From Haemophilus_D parainfluenzae_AD (GTDB taxonomy: Bacteria; Pseudomonadota; Gammaproteobacteria; Enterobacterales; Pasteurellaceae): a stretch of DNA of 64,000 nucleotides. Shown piece after piece: positions 51,074 to 60,365 of the stretch; within the stretch, counting starts at the first letter, position 1, and the number at the start of each line of letters is the position of its first letter. A model generated the notes under the pieces. It ran no database searches. It saw only the letters and a list, made by a program, of their open reading frames with translations, and had not been told where the DNA came from. The stretch lies in the NCBI RefSeq assembly GCF_001679325.1, contig NZ_LZMX01000001.1. The stretch is one strand, 5' to 3'. A program made the position numbers and the translations under genes.

Positions 51074-51370
51074 ATGTACTATGTAATTTTTGCCCAAGAT
51101 ATTCCCTGCACCTTAGAAAAACGTCTTGCTGTACGTGAACAACATCTTGCTCGTTTAAAACAGTTACAAGCAGAAGGGCGCTTATTAACAGCAGGCCCTA
51201 ATCCAGCCATTGATGACGAAAATCCAGGCGAAGCCGGCTTTACAGGTTCTACTGTAATTGCTCAATTCGAAAGCCTATCTGCAGCGAAAGACTGGGCAGC
51301 ACAAGATCCTTACGTAGAAGCTGGCGTTTACGGTGATGTGATTGTGAAGCCTTTTAAAAAAGTTTTCTAA
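51074..51370 (+). CDS. yciI: YciI family protein
   Basis: A 98-residue ferredoxin-like-fold protein with the Asp/His pair of the family (EQHLARLKQL and ENPGEAGFTGST regions). I start at MYYVIFAQD because AGGAG stands just before it; a longer frame opening at 51056 would overlap yciA. The H. influenzae orthologue has a solved structure but no firm reaction. Last gene of yciCBAI. Confidence 0.92.
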   Translation: MYYVIFAQDIPCTLEKRLAVREQHLARLKQLQAEGRLLTAGPNPAIDDENPGEAGFTGSTVIAQFESLSAAKDWAAQDPYVEAGVYGDVIVKPFKKVF

Positions 51371-51391
51371 ATAAAACGAACTCTATACTCA

Positions 51392-51420
51392 AAGACGGAT
51401 CTAAATATCCGTCTTCTCTT
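51392..51420 (+). terminator. Terminator after yciI
   Basis: AAGACGGAT (51392-51400) pairs with ATCCGTCTT (51407-51415), six-base loop, then a T-rich tail that runs into the slt start region. Confidence 0.82.
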
Positions 51421-51435
51421 TATATGGAATCTCCT

Positions 51436-53628
51436 ATGCGAGCACTTAAACACACGACAATTTCATTATTTATTTTAACCGCACTTTCAGGTTCAGCTTT
51501 GGCGAATCAACATGCACATAAAAGCAAAAATGAAACTGCACCACAAATTAACCTTGCAGAAGAACAAGCTAAATGGGCACAACAACAGCACGTTCATGAA
51601 TTAAATTTGATTGAACAACGTGCGACTTTTCTGCAATTAGAATCGCTCCTAAAAAGTGCGGTCAAAAGTAATAATATTTCTAATAATGCGAAGTTATTCC
51701 TGAGTTTGATTGATTCCTTAAAAGGCTATCCATTGCAAACTGATGCTATGGAGGCTTATTTAGATGCACGTGTAAAAACTGTTAGTCGCGATACGCCTCG
51801 TGAAGAAGTGAATGCATTGCGAACAGACATTGAACAATTTATTCAGCAACATGCCTCTCATTTTCTACGCGGAAAATTAGAACAAAGTATTTTTACGTTG
51901 CTAACCAATGCTGAAGATACTCAAGCACTCGCCAAACTCACGCCCAATAATTTGGAAACACAAATTGCCGTGCTTACGGCTAAATATCAAATAGAAGCAG
52001 CCAATACTAGTCAAGCGGCAGAAAACCCATCAAACGACAAGAATAAATCGGCTATTTTGTCTGAGTATGAACAACTTTGGTTAAACAATGCAGAACTACC
52101 TAATGATGCGCAACTCTGGACAGCCTGGTATTCACTAGGTGGACGTACTCCAGAGAAAATCTATCAAAAAGCGGAAATGCTTTTTAGTAAAAATGATACG
52201 AAAGGATTAGAAATACTCGCTAAAGAGTTAGAAAAAATTGAGAACGCGAAAGAAGATGAGCAAGTAGCCGCTCATTTAGCGCTCTATCAGGATCTCTTAA
52301 AAAATCCAGCAAATTTGAAAATGCTCGCTGAGAGACTGCCATTAATTGATGGTAATACGAATAAAATCACCAATAAATTTGCCGTAGTGCTAGGTTTTTC
52401 TCGTTATTTGCGAACTATTCCGGAAAATATGAATGAGCCAACCTTCATCCCTTACGAGCAATGGGCGAAGACTTGGCAATTAAACGAAACTGAATTACGT
52501 GATTGGAAAATCGCCTTTATTAGCCGTTTCTTTGATAATGAAAGTCCTAATTTTGTGCAATGGCGCGATCAGGAAATACTCAAACTCAATGCGGATAACC
52601 TTATTGAGCGTCGTTTACGTACGGCGATTTGGCAACAAACGGATTTATTAGCTTGGTTAAATGCACTTTCCGATGAGGCGAAACAAAAACAAGAATGGCG
52701 TTATTGGATGGCTAAAATAGCTGCACAAGTATCCGATAAAGATGCGAAACAACGATTAGAAGCTTTATCGAAAGAACGTGGTTTTTATCCAATGTTGGCG
52801 GCGGTCAAATTAGGCCATTCTTACAAACTAGAAATGCCTAGAATTCCTCAAGAGTCCAATATCCAAGAGAAGTATGCAACCGAATTAGCTGAGATTGCAG
52901 AACTGCGTCAATTAGATCGATTAGGTGCCGCTAAACAACGCTGGCGTTCTCTATTAGAAAAATTACCGCAAGAGAAACAACTTGCGTTAAGCCAATATGC
53001 AAATGAACAAAATTGGTTTGAATTAGGTGTGGATGGGTCGATTATTGCGAAAGCATGGGATTATATCGGATTACGTTTACCAAATGCTTATAGTCAATAT
53101 TTTGATATTGCTCTCAGTAATGTGAGTCTCAGCGAAACGGAACCTCAAGCTATTGTGGATAATCGTGTCACCAAAACTTTTGCAATGGCCATTGCTCGTC
53201 AAGAAAGTGCTTGGAATCCAATGGCACAATCTTCCGCAAATGCACGAGGATTAATGCAGTTATTACCGAGCACTGCGCAAAAAACGGCAGAAAATCAGCA
53301 ACTCCCTTATAACGGCGAATCAGATTTATTCAAACCGCTTAATAATATTTTACTCGGTACGGCTCACTTAAATGAGTTGAATGCTAAATATCCAAATAAT
53401 CGCATTTTGATCGCCTCTGCCTATAATGCAGGTGCAAGCCGTGTAGAAAAATGGCTTGCGAGATCAAATGGCAAATTGGCTATGGATGAATTTATTGCGT
53501 CCATTCCGTTCTTTGAAACGCGAGGTTATGTTCAAAACGTATTAACTTACGATTTTTACTATCAAAACCTACAAGACAAAGAAAAATTACAAACCTTTAG
53601 CCAAGAGGAATACGATCGGCTATACTAG
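51436..53628 (+). CDS. slt: Soluble lytic murein transglycosylase
   Basis: A periplasmic enzyme that cleaves peptidoglycan to 1,6-anhydro-muropeptides. From the second ATG (51436, MRALKHTTISLF) it has 730 residues, longer than E. coli Slt70 (645). The start at 51424 is also possible. A signal peptide ends near SALA. The long helical U-shaped domain spans about residues 30-560. The C-terminal lysozyme-like domain has the catalytic glutamate in AIARQESAWNP, then SSANARGLMQLLP and IASAYNAGASRVEKWL. Two uptake words lie near the start. trpR follows closely. Confidence 0.94.
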   Translation: MRALKHTTISLFILTALSGSALANQHAHKSKNETAPQINLAEEQAKWAQQQHVHELNLIEQRATFLQLESLLKSAVKSNNISNNAKLFLSLIDSLKGYPLQTDAMEAYLDARVKTVSRDTPREEVNALRTDIEQFIQQHASHFLRGKLEQSIFTLLTNAEDTQALAKLTPNNLETQIAVLTAKYQIEAANTSQAAENPSNDKNKSAILSEYEQLWLNNAELPNDAQLWTAWYSLGGRTPEKIYQKAEMLFSKNDTKGLEILAKELEKIENAKEDEQVAAHLALYQDLLKNPANLKMLAERLPLIDGNTNKITNKFAVVLGFSRYLRTIPENMNEPTFIPYEQWAKTWQLNETELRDWKIAFISRFFDNESPNFVQWRDQEILKLNADNLIERRLRTAIWQQTDLLAWLNALSDEAKQKQEWRYWMAKIAAQVSDKDAKQRLEALSKERGFYPMLAAVKLGHSYKLEMPRIPQESNIQEKYATELAEIAELRQLDRLGAAKQRWRSLLEKLPQEKQLALSQYANEQNWFELGVDGSIIAKAWDYIGLRLPNAYSQYFDIALSNVSLSETEPQAIVDNRVTKTFAMAIARQESAWNPMAQSSANARGLMQLLPSTAQKTAENQQLPYNGESDLFKPLNNILLGTAHLNELNAKYPNNRILIASAYNAGASRVEKWLARSNGKLAMDEFIASIPFFETRGYVQNVLTYDFYYQNLQDKEKLQTFSQEEYDRLY

Positions 53629-53630
53629 TC

Positions 53631-53648
53631 GCACTAGTTTAATAGTAT
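53631..53648. promoter_or_regulatory. Trp operator upstream of trpR
   Basis: GCACTAGTTTAATAGTAT matches the palindromic Trp operator GTACTAGTTAACTAGTAC at 14 of 18 bases. It starts two bases after the slt stop and ends 12 bases before the trpR ATG. TrpR represses its own gene in E. coli, so autoregulation is expected. Confidence 0.7.
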
Positions 53649-53660
53649 AGGATTGTTGAT

Positions 53661-53969
53661 ATGTATATTAGCCGCAATTTAGAACAATGGAATGCTTTCC
53701 TCGCGACCTTGCAAACCGCATTTGAGCAAGGCAAAGCACAAGATTTCTTAACGCTTCTGCTCACGCCAGATGAGCGCGATGCGGTGGGTTTACGTTTGCA
53801 AATCGTGGCTCAGTTATTGGATAAGAATCTCTCCCAACGAGAGATTCAACAGAATCTCAATACCAGTGCAGCAACCATTACGCGTGGTTCTAATATGCTC
53901 AAAACAATGGATCCGGATTTTATAAACTGGGTAAAAAGCCAACTCGATGAGCAAGCTGCAAAAAACTAA
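53661..53969 (+). CDS. trpR: Trp operon repressor TrpR
   Basis: A tryptophan-dependent repressor. It has 102 residues (E. coli 108). Motifs: LLTPDERDAVGLRLQIVAQLL, and the helix-turn-helix LSQREIQQNLNTSAATITRGSN. AGGA precedes the ATG. It lies between slt and mtgA, overlapping mtgA by 23 bases. The slt-trpR pairing is also found in E. coli. Confidence 0.95.
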   Translation: MYISRNLEQWNAFLATLQTAFEQGKAQDFLTLLLTPDERDAVGLRLQIVAQLLDKNLSQREIQQNLNTSAATITRGSNMLKTMDPDFINWVKSQLDEQAAKN

Positions 53970-54693
53970 GCGAATTCTGACCGCACTTTTACATCTTTTT
54001 CGCCCATCTTGGTGGAAAAAAAATTGGCAACGGGTTGCGTGGCGTTTTTCTCTCGTAATCCTCGCGTTTTTTATTTGCTTCCGCTTTATCCCTGTTCCCT
54101 TCTCTGCCTATATGGTACAGCAAAAAATTGGGCACTTATTGCAGTTAGATTTTAGCTATTCAATCAAATATGATTGGGTGAGCCTTGATGAAATCTCACC
54201 GAATATGCAACTTGCAGTAATTGCCGCTGAAGATCAAAAATTCCCCCACCATTGGGGATTTGATTTTGAGGCAATTCAAAAGGCCTTTAAATTTAATGAA
54301 AAATCTCGCCGAACCCGAGGGGCCTCAACGATTTCACAGCAAACTGCGAAAAATCTCCTTCTCTGGCATGGACAAAGTTGGTTTCGTAAAGGGTTAGAAG
54401 TTCCCACAACGGCATTAATGGAAATCTTTTGGTCCAAAGAACGGATTTTAGAAGTGTATTTAAACATCGCTGAGTTTGGTAATGGTATCTTTGGTGTGGA
54501 AGCAGCTAGTCACTATTATTTCAAAAAATCAGCGAAGAATTTAACTCAATCTGAAGCAGCATTACTCGCTGCAGTTTTACCGAATCCTATTATCTATAAA
54601 GTGAATAAGCCTAGTGCGTTAGTTCGCAAAAAACAAAGTTGGATAATGCGACAAATGAATGGATTAGGCTTAAATTATCTGAAAGAAATGTAG
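53947..54693 (+). CDS. mtgA: Monofunctional peptidoglycan glycosyltransferase MtgA
   Basis: A GT51 enzyme that polymerises lipid II glycan strands. It has 248 residues (E. coli 242). One membrane helix (about 31-51) is followed by the catalytic domain with the key glutamate in VIAAEDQKFPHHWGFD, then RGASTISQQTAKNLLLW and KERILEVYLNIAEFG. The start lies within trpR; no separate ribosome site is evident, so coupling is likely. An uptake word is at 53980-53988. Confidence 0.95.
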   Translation: MSKLQKTKRILTALLHLFRPSWWKKNWQRVAWRFSLVILAFFICFRFIPVPFSAYMVQQKIGHLLQLDFSYSIKYDWVSLDEISPNMQLAVIAAEDQKFPHHWGFDFEAIQKAFKFNEKSRRTRGASTISQQTAKNLLLWHGQSWFRKGLEVPTTALMEIFWSKERILEVYLNIAEFGNGIFGVEAASHYYFKKSAKNLTQSEAALLAAVLPNPIIYKVNKPSALVRKKQSWIMRQMNGLGLNYLKEM

Positions 54694-54708
54694 ATTTGCC
54701 ATAAAGAA

Positions 54709-54743
54709 AAAACCTTGAAACTCACTTTAAGTTTCAAGGTTTT
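54709..54743. terminator. Terminator between mtgA and tRNA-Ala
   Basis: AAAACCTTGAAAC (54709-54721) pairs perfectly with GTTTCAAGGTTTT (54731-54743). It serves mtgA and the minus-strand tRNA. Confidence 0.9.
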
Positions 54744-54748
54744 AAATT

Positions 54749-54825
<77 letters not shown>

Positions 54826-54904
54826 AATAACGCAAGCTATGATAAATTTCGGCTGATAAACTGTCAATATTGAAATAATCAAATCCTGCTTATCAGCCTA
54901 AATA

Positions 54905-56347
54905 TTAAGCGTTTTGAGATTTAATAAAATCAATGGCACGCTGGATACGCGCTAACACACGTTCACGGCCAATACCCACTAATGTCACATCCATAGAAGG
55001 TGATTGACCTGAGCCTGTTACTGCCACGCGTAATGGCATCCCGACTTTCCCCATACCCACTTCTAATTCAGCAGCGGTTTGCTCAATCGCTTCGTGAGTA
55101 GAGTGTAAATCCCAGCTAGAAAGTGCGGTCAATTTTTCTTTTACTTTTTCAAGCGGTTCAATCGCCGCTGCTTTAAAGTGTTTTTTCACCGCAGCTTCAT
55201 CAAAACTTTCAAACTCTTCGAAGAAATAACGGCTTGCTGACGCCATTTCTTTTAAGGTTTTGCAACGCTCTGCAAGCATCGTCACGATTTCAGTTAATGC
55301 AGGGCCATTTGAAGTATCAATGCCTTGATCTTTATAGTGCCATGCAAGGTGTTTTGCCACATATTCAGGTGGTAACTCACGAATGTAATGATGGTTTAAC
55401 CATAATAATTTTTCTGTGTTAAATGCACTTGCAGATTTACTCACGTGATCTAATTCAAAGAATTTAATCATTTCTTCACGTGTAAAGATCTCTTGGTCAC
55501 CATGGCCCCAACCTAAACGAACAAGATAGTTGATTAAGGCTTCTGGTAAATAACCGTCATCACGATATTGCATCACACTTACCGCACCATGACGTTTTGA
55601 GAGTTTTTGACCATCATCACCGTTAATCATGGAAACGTGCGCATATACTGGAATTGGTGCACCTAAGGCTTTTAAGATATTAATTTGACGCGGGGTGTTG
55701 TTAATGTGGTCTTCACCACGCACAACATGCGTAATCCCCATATCCCAGTCATCTACCACCACACAGAAGTTATAGGTTGGTGAACCGTCAGTACGGCGAA
55801 TAATTAAATCATCTAATTCACTGTTGGTGATTTCAATACGACCACGCACTGCATCATCAAACACGACTGAACCTTCTGTTGGATTTTTAAAACGTACAAC
55901 ATGTGGTTCATCGGCTGCATGATTGTGATCATGTAAACAATGACGGTCATAGCGTGGTTTTTCTTTGTTTTGCTCTTGTGTATGACGTAATTCTTCTAGG
56001 CGCTCTTTAGAGCAATAGCAACGATAAGCCAAGCCTTGCTCAATCATTTCATCAATCACTTGATTGTAACGATCAAAGCGTTTGGTTTGATAATAAGGGC
56101 CATGTTCCCAAGCAAGGTTTAACCACTCCATTCCTTCAATGATTGCCGCCGTTGCTTCCGGTGTAGAACGTTCTAAATCGGTATCTTCAATACGTAGTAC
56201 AAACTCACCGTTGTTATGTTTTGCAAATAACCAAGAATAAAGAGCTGTACGTGCGCCACCTACGTGTAAATAACCTGTTGGACTTGGGGCAAAACGCGTA
56301 CGTACTTTTACATTCGGATCTAATTCAAAAGGAGGATCAATTTTCAT
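54905..56347 (-). CDS. gltX: Glutamate--tRNA ligase
   Basis: A class I synthetase that charges tRNA-Glu. It has 480 residues (E. coli 471). The HIGH-type motif is in FAPSPTGYLHVGGARTA, the KMSKS-type motif is KLSKRHG, and the zinc-binding region has CYCSKERLEELR with a later Cys/His group (HCLHDHNH). An uptake word lies at 55121-55129. It is divergent from a tRNA-Val array, the same neighbourhood as in E. coli. Confidence 0.97.
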   Translation of the reverse strand: MKIDPPFELDPNVKVRTRFAPSPTGYLHVGGARTALYSWLFAKHNNGEFVLRIEDTDLERSTPEATAAIIEGMEWLNLAWEHGPYYQTKRFDRYNQVIDEMIEQGLAYRCYCSKERLEELRHTQEQNKEKPRYDRHCLHDHNHAADEPHVVRFKNPTEGSVVFDDAVRGRIEITNSELDDLIIRRTDGSPTYNFCVVVDDWDMGITHVVRGEDHINNTPRQINILKALGAPIPVYAHVSMINGDDGQKLSKRHGAVSVMQYRDDGYLPEALINYLVRLGWGHGDQEIFTREEMIKFFELDHVSKSASAFNTEKLLWLNHHYIRELPPEYVAKHLAWHYKDQGIDTSNGPALTEIVTMLAERCKTLKEMASASRYFFEEFESFDEAAVKKHFKAAAIEPLEKVKEKLTALSSWDLHSTHEAIEQTAAELEVGMGKVGMPLRVAVTGSGQSPSMDVTLVGIGRERVLARIQRAIDFIKSQNA

Positions 56348-56473
56348 TTTCTTAATAACCTATTCATTTACAAAAATTACTTTTATTCTACTACGACTTG
56401 CGTGAGTTCTAAATAAAAAATCTGATTTTATGCCTATTTTTGCAACAACTAGACGCTTTTTCATAAAAATATA

Positions 56474-56501
56474 TTGACTGAAATCTCATTATACTTATAA
56501 T
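56474..56501 (+). promoter_or_regulatory. Promoter of the tRNA-Val array
   Basis: TTGACT (56474-56479), a 16-base spacer and TATAAT (56496-56501), a near-consensus promoter. It stands 18 bases before the first tRNA. Confidence 0.8.
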
Positions 56502-56519
56502 GCCAATCCACAACATTAA

Positions 56520-56595
56520 GGGCGATTAGCTCAGTTGGGAGAGCACCTCCCTTACAAGGAGGGGGTCACTGGTTCGAGACCGGTATCGCCCACCA
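56520..56595 (+). tRNA. tRNA-Val (anticodon UAC), copy 1
   Basis: A 76-nt cloverleaf with encoded CCA. The stem CCTCC/GGAGG closes loop CTTACAA, giving anticodon TAC. First of four identical genes. A short hairpin-like CACTTTTCCAAAGT follows. Confidence 0.97.
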
Positions 56596-56639
56596 CTTTT
56601 TCCAAAGTAAACTTTAATGTTGTAAAAGTTTGACCAAGC

Positions 56640-56715
56640 GGGCGATTAGCTCAGTTGGGAGAGCACCTCCCTTACAAGGAGGGGGTCACTGGTTCGAGAC
56701 CGGTATCGCCCACCA
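56640..56715 (+). tRNA. tRNA-Val (anticodon UAC), copy 2
   Basis: Identical to copy 1 over all 76 bases by eye. It begins 44 bases after copy 1 ends and is followed by CACTTTTCTAAAGTG. Confidence 0.97.
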
Positions 56716-56774
56716 CTTTTCTAAAGTGTTCTTTCCGCTCAAACTTTCCCATTATTTAAACGCTTTTCTTATGT

Positions 56775-56850
56775 GGGCGATTAGCTCAGTTGGGAGAGCA
56801 CCTCCCTTACAAGGAGGGGGTCACTGGTTCGAGACCGGTATCGCCCACCA
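56775..56850 (+). tRNA. tRNA-Val (anticodon UAC), copy 3
   Basis: Identical to copies 1 and 2 by eye. The spacer before it is 59 bases; CACTTAATTTTAGTG follows. Confidence 0.97.
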
Positions 56851-56897
56851 CTTAATTTTAGTGTTTAAATAAATCCGAATACCTTTTCAGGTGCATC

Positions 56898-56973
56898 GGG
56901 CGATTAGCTCAGTTGGGAGAGCACCTCCCTTACAAGGAGGGGGTCACTGGTTCGAGACCGGTATCGCCCACCA
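56898..56973 (+). tRNA. tRNA-Val (anticodon UAC), copy 4
   Basis: Identical to the other three by eye. CACTTTTCTTAAAGT follows, then AT-rich sequence leading to a terminator. Confidence 0.97.
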
Positions 56974-57033
56974 CTTTTCTTAAAGTCCTCATTTAAATTC
57001 ACATTAATTCTGTTTTATCTTATAAATAAAAAC

Positions 57034-57069
57034 GGCCACAAAACGTTTCGTTTTATGACCGCACTTTTA
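57034..57069. terminator. Probable terminator between the tRNA-Val array and the amidohydrolase
   Basis: GGCCACAAAACG and CGTTTTATGACC pair with two mismatches, followed by an uptake word and a T-run. It can work for the array and for the minus-strand gene. Confidence 0.65.
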
Positions 57070-57081
57070 TCAAATTTGGGA

Positions 57082-58074
57082 TTAAACTGGCTCTAAACCT
57101 AACACTTTACGTCCATTGATACTCGCAATATCAACCATTGCATCAAGATGTGGGAAACGACAGCCCGCAGCCAGCAAGCTTAATTCTTGCCATAAATCCC
57201 CTTCACAAAGGGGCACCATGTAATCACAGATATTATCCGTACCTAACGCGACTGTAATCCCTTCTGGAATCATTTCATCTGCCGGAGTCAATGCGTTATG
57301 GAAAGGCATCAAATCTTCTTTTCGGTTACTATCAATCCACGCCATTGGGCAAGCAATCATCATCATTTTTGCCTGACGCATTTTTTCATAAAGTTTATAA
57401 CGATATTCTCTGCTATGTGCACCGATAGAAATACCGTGGATTGCCACTACTCGACCTTCCATACCATGTTCGATAGTTTTATCGCAAAGCTGCTCTGTTT
57501 CTTTTTCTTTCGGAGAGTTGAATTGGTCCACATGCACATGACACATAATGCCGCGAGATTTAGCTGCATCAAGTAAGATATCCATTGCTTCAAGACCACG
57601 ACCATAATCCAGCTCATCGCGATAAGGTAAGCCACCAATCATATCCACCATATCAGAGCCAATATCAAACCATTTGCGTGCTTCTGGCTCAATCACCCCT
57701 TTTAAGGTCTGATTCGCAAATTTCAAAATAATGTCATGCTTATAAACTTCACGAGCTTTGTGTGCAGCAATAATGGCTCGGTCTTCACAAATCGGGTCTA
57801 TATCCACAAAAGTCCCAAATGCCGTCACCCCTTGGGAAATCATCAACTCAATCGATTGACAGAAACGGGCGTAATAATCATCAACACTTGATGTACGTTT
57901 AACTTCGTCCACTAAATCCCATTTTTGTTGAAGATTACTGTTGTGATAAATGCCAATTTTTTCGGGTGTCATTGTAAAAGCACGATCTGCGTGAGCATGG
58001 GCATTGACCCAGCCACCTTTTTTAATGATTTCGTCTCGAATAAACGTTTTAAAGCTACGAACGTGATTTCTCAT
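57082..58074 (-). CDS. Amidohydrolase family protein, cytosine-deaminase-like
   Basis: A 330-residue metal-dependent hydrolase. The HxH motif is H26 and H28 in VNAHAHADRAFT. Later ligands are the histidine in CHVHVDQF, the histidine in VVAIHGISIG and the aspartate in VALGTDNICD. The set fits the cytosine deaminase/atrazine chlorohydrolase branch of amidohydrolases. At 330 residues it is shorter than E. coli CodA (427), as the N- and C-terminal sandwich strands are reduced. The substrate is unknown. It stands alone, with no codB-type permease beside it. Confidence 0.8.
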   Translation of the reverse strand: MRNHVRSFKTFIRDEIIKKGGWVNAHAHADRAFTMTPEKIGIYHNSNLQQKWDLVDEVKRTSSVDDYYARFCQSIELMISQGVTAFGTFVDIDPICEDRAIIAAHKAREVYKHDIILKFANQTLKGVIEPEARKWFDIGSDMVDMIGGLPYRDELDYGRGLEAMDILLDAAKSRGIMCHVHVDQFNSPKEKETEQLCDKTIEHGMEGRVVAIHGISIGAHSREYRYKLYEKMRQAKMMMIACPMAWIDSNRKEDLMPFHNALTPADEMIPEGITVALGTDNICDYMVPLCEGDLWQELSLLAAGCRFPHLDAMVDIASINGRKVLGLEPV

Positions 58075-58264
58075 AATAACTCCGCCAAAAAAGAAAGGAA
58101 AAGAGAGACGAGAAGTGTATTAATTGAAAAGCAAACCCAATAAGGATCTGGTCTATTGTGAATTGTTTACAATGTTATGAAAAATTCGCAGATTTTAATT
58201 AATAACATCTTTTCAGTCTTTCAACTGAGTGCAAAGTATAAGATTTTAAGCGCAAAAAAGCTAT

Positions 58265-60007
58265 CTATTTATTGACAAAAGAACGCTCTTGTTTGAAGAC
58301 GTCTAAGAACAAGCCGAGTGGTGGGCGGCTTGACGATTGCTCGGTATAAGTGCGGTCAAATTTCTTATAGTTTCCTTTGCGATCAATATGATATTGAGTG
58401 CCATCCGGCTGAATAATGACATTCCAACGGAAATTCGACGCCAACACCCAAGGATCACCATTAAGCTCAAATAAATTACGGCCTTGTGCATAATCCAAAA
58501 CTGGATTATTCACTTTAAAGATCGATGACATCAATGCTGGCAATAAATCGGTATGGCTTGTTAATTTTGTCACTTCTTGTACTGGCAAATCTTTCCAGTA
58601 AACAATAAAAGGCACTTGGATTTCATCACGACCGAAATAGTTTTCTTGTGCTTTTTCATCCAGTTTATTAAACGTTTTACCATGCTCTGCCGTAATAATA
58701 ACAATCGTATTATCCAAGGAAACTGATGCTAACGTGTCATCAATTTGTTGATCAATCTCCGCAAGCGATTTGGTGTAATTTTCTTCCGTTTGATCCACAA
58801 TATCTAAATCCACATAAGCAAACCAAGGTTTATCCTCTTTTAAGAGAGATAAAACACCATTTATCGCTTCTTTTGGCGAAGAGGCTTTCACTTTAGGTAA
58901 TTTCACATTACGGAACAAGGCTTGTTTAAATAAGCTGTCTTTAAATGCCGTAGACGAATAAGCGACAAATTGATATTTCTCATCTTGTAGCTTTTTAATT
59001 AATACCGACGGTGTGTGATTACTCAAAATACTGTCTGTATAATTTGCATTCAGTCCATAGAATAAGCCCACTAAGCCAGCATTGTTCGTATTGCCGCTAC
59101 TGTAGTGATTCGTAAATTGAGTAGCGCTTGTGGCAAACTCAAACAATTTAGGCATTTTCTCGCTAGTTAGCGCATCATAACGTAAGCCTGAAACGGTAAT
59201 CACGAGAATATTTGGTTTGTTTTCAACTTGCTCAAACTGAAGATCTTTTTTCGGATAATCAATTTTTAATGCATCCAAACGCCCTTCTTTCTCTAAGCGC
59301 TGAGAATATGTTTCCGCATTAATAAATCCTTGTTTTTCCAAAAATGTTCGTGCGGTCATTGGATAAGAAAGCGGGAAATTAGAACGCTGCATGGTAATCG
59401 GACGATATAAAAATGCATCCGCCCAAGCATAAATTAAGTGTGTTGCCACAAAAGTAGAAGTCAGCACTAATCCCACTTTCTTCAGCCATTTTTGACGCTC
59501 TAAACTACGTAATTTTTCCCAACTCCAACGAGAAAAAAGCATTTGAATCAGCAAAATAATCGGCATTGGTGCAAAGAAGATTTGCCAATCTCGTGAAAGA
59601 TCACCTTTTTCTGGATTTACTAATAAATTCCAAACGATAGAAGAAAGGTGGATATTAAAGCGGTTAAAAACTTCTGTATCAAACAGCAATAAAGTGGTGC
59701 AAATTGTCGCGATAATCACCGTTAGTCCACGAAAAGTGCGGTGATTTTTGATGATGAAACTCAGAGGGAAAATAACCAGCAAATACAAGGCAAAAACACA
59801 AAAGCTGAAATGCCCTAATAAGCTGATAAAGAAATAAATTTTGCCGAATAAAGTGTCTGGCCAGTCAATGAGAAAGGCATAACGACTACCAATAAGAATT
59901 GCGATAATAATGTTAAAAAAAGCAAACCAGTGTCCCCACGAAATTTTTCGTGAGGTTTCTTCACGGTATTCACGTCCGTTGAATTTGCTCTTTTTAAACC
60001 AAAACAT
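58265..60007 (-). CDS. lapC: Inner-membrane LPS-control protein LapC (PbgA/YejM)
   Basis: A membrane protein that tunes LapB/FtsH turnover of LpxC and so LPS supply. It has 580 residues (E. coli YejM 586). Five N-terminal helices (to about residue 195) are followed by a sulfatase-like periplasmic domain with NILVITVSGLRYDAL, HYSSGNTNNAGLVGLFYGL and ITAEHGKTFN. The order yejK-yejL-yejM is that of E. coli, except that yejK is here on the opposite strand. Two uptake words lie inside. Confidence 0.93.
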   Translation of the reverse strand: MFWFKKSKFNGREYREETSRKISWGHWFAFFNIIIAILIGSRYAFLIDWPDTLFGKIYFFISLLGHFSFCVFALYLLVIFPLSFIIKNHRTFRGLTVIIATICTTLLLFDTEVFNRFNIHLSSIVWNLLVNPEKGDLSRDWQIFFAPMPIILLIQMLFSRWSWEKLRSLERQKWLKKVGLVLTSTFVATHLIYAWADAFLYRPITMQRSNFPLSYPMTARTFLEKQGFINAETYSQRLEKEGRLDALKIDYPKKDLQFEQVENKPNILVITVSGLRYDALTSEKMPKLFEFATSATQFTNHYSSGNTNNAGLVGLFYGLNANYTDSILSNHTPSVLIKKLQDEKYQFVAYSSTAFKDSLFKQALFRNVKLPKVKASSPKEAINGVLSLLKEDKPWFAYVDLDIVDQTEENYTKSLAEIDQQIDDTLASVSLDNTIVIITAEHGKTFNKLDEKAQENYFGRDEIQVPFIVYWKDLPVQEVTKLTSHTDLLPALMSSIFKVNNPVLDYAQGRNLFELNGDPWVLASNFRWNVIIQPDGTQYHIDRKGNYKKFDRTYTEQSSSRPPLGLFLDVFKQERSFVNK

Positions 60008-60008
60008 T

Positions 60009-60227
60009 TTATTTTATTTTTACTGAATTCATTAGAGAGTTGGCAAAGGCTTGAGCTAGAGCTTCACGCTGTGCGGCGGGTACGCTAGTGGTCAATAAAT
60101 TACTGGCCATATTGCCTAAAGCGATAAGCGAAAGATCAACGGGTGCTTTGTGAGTTTCAAGTACGCTAATCATGTCGTTAATGATGGCATTAACTTGCCC
60201 ATCGGAATACTTTGAATGTTGAGCCAT
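60009..60227 (-). CDS. yejL: YejL family protein (UPF0352)
   Basis: A 72-residue helical protein (E. coli YejL 75). Its text DGQVNAIINDMISVLETHKAPVD is typical of UPF0352. Function is unknown. One base separates its stop from the lapC start, so the two are cotranscribed. Confidence 0.92.
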   Translation of the reverse strand: MAQHSKYSDGQVNAIINDMISVLETHKAPVDLSLIALGNMASNLLTTSVPAAQREALAQAFANSLMNSVKIK

Positions 60228-60365
60228 TTGGAATGTTTAAGCCTGTTCTAAATACAAAAAACTTCTCATATCATACCCGATAATTTGTCCAATCTGAATA
60301 ATTTCTTTTTTCTTGCTTAAAAAGTGCGGTTATAATTTAAGGTAAATTTTACGAAGGAAAAAATT

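Noticed and set aside
56520..56973. Regular direct repeats that could be taken for a CRISPR array or a protein frame at 56630-56872
   Set aside because: The repeats are complete 76-nt tRNA-Val genes with cloverleaf folds and CCA ends. The frame is only translation through two of them.
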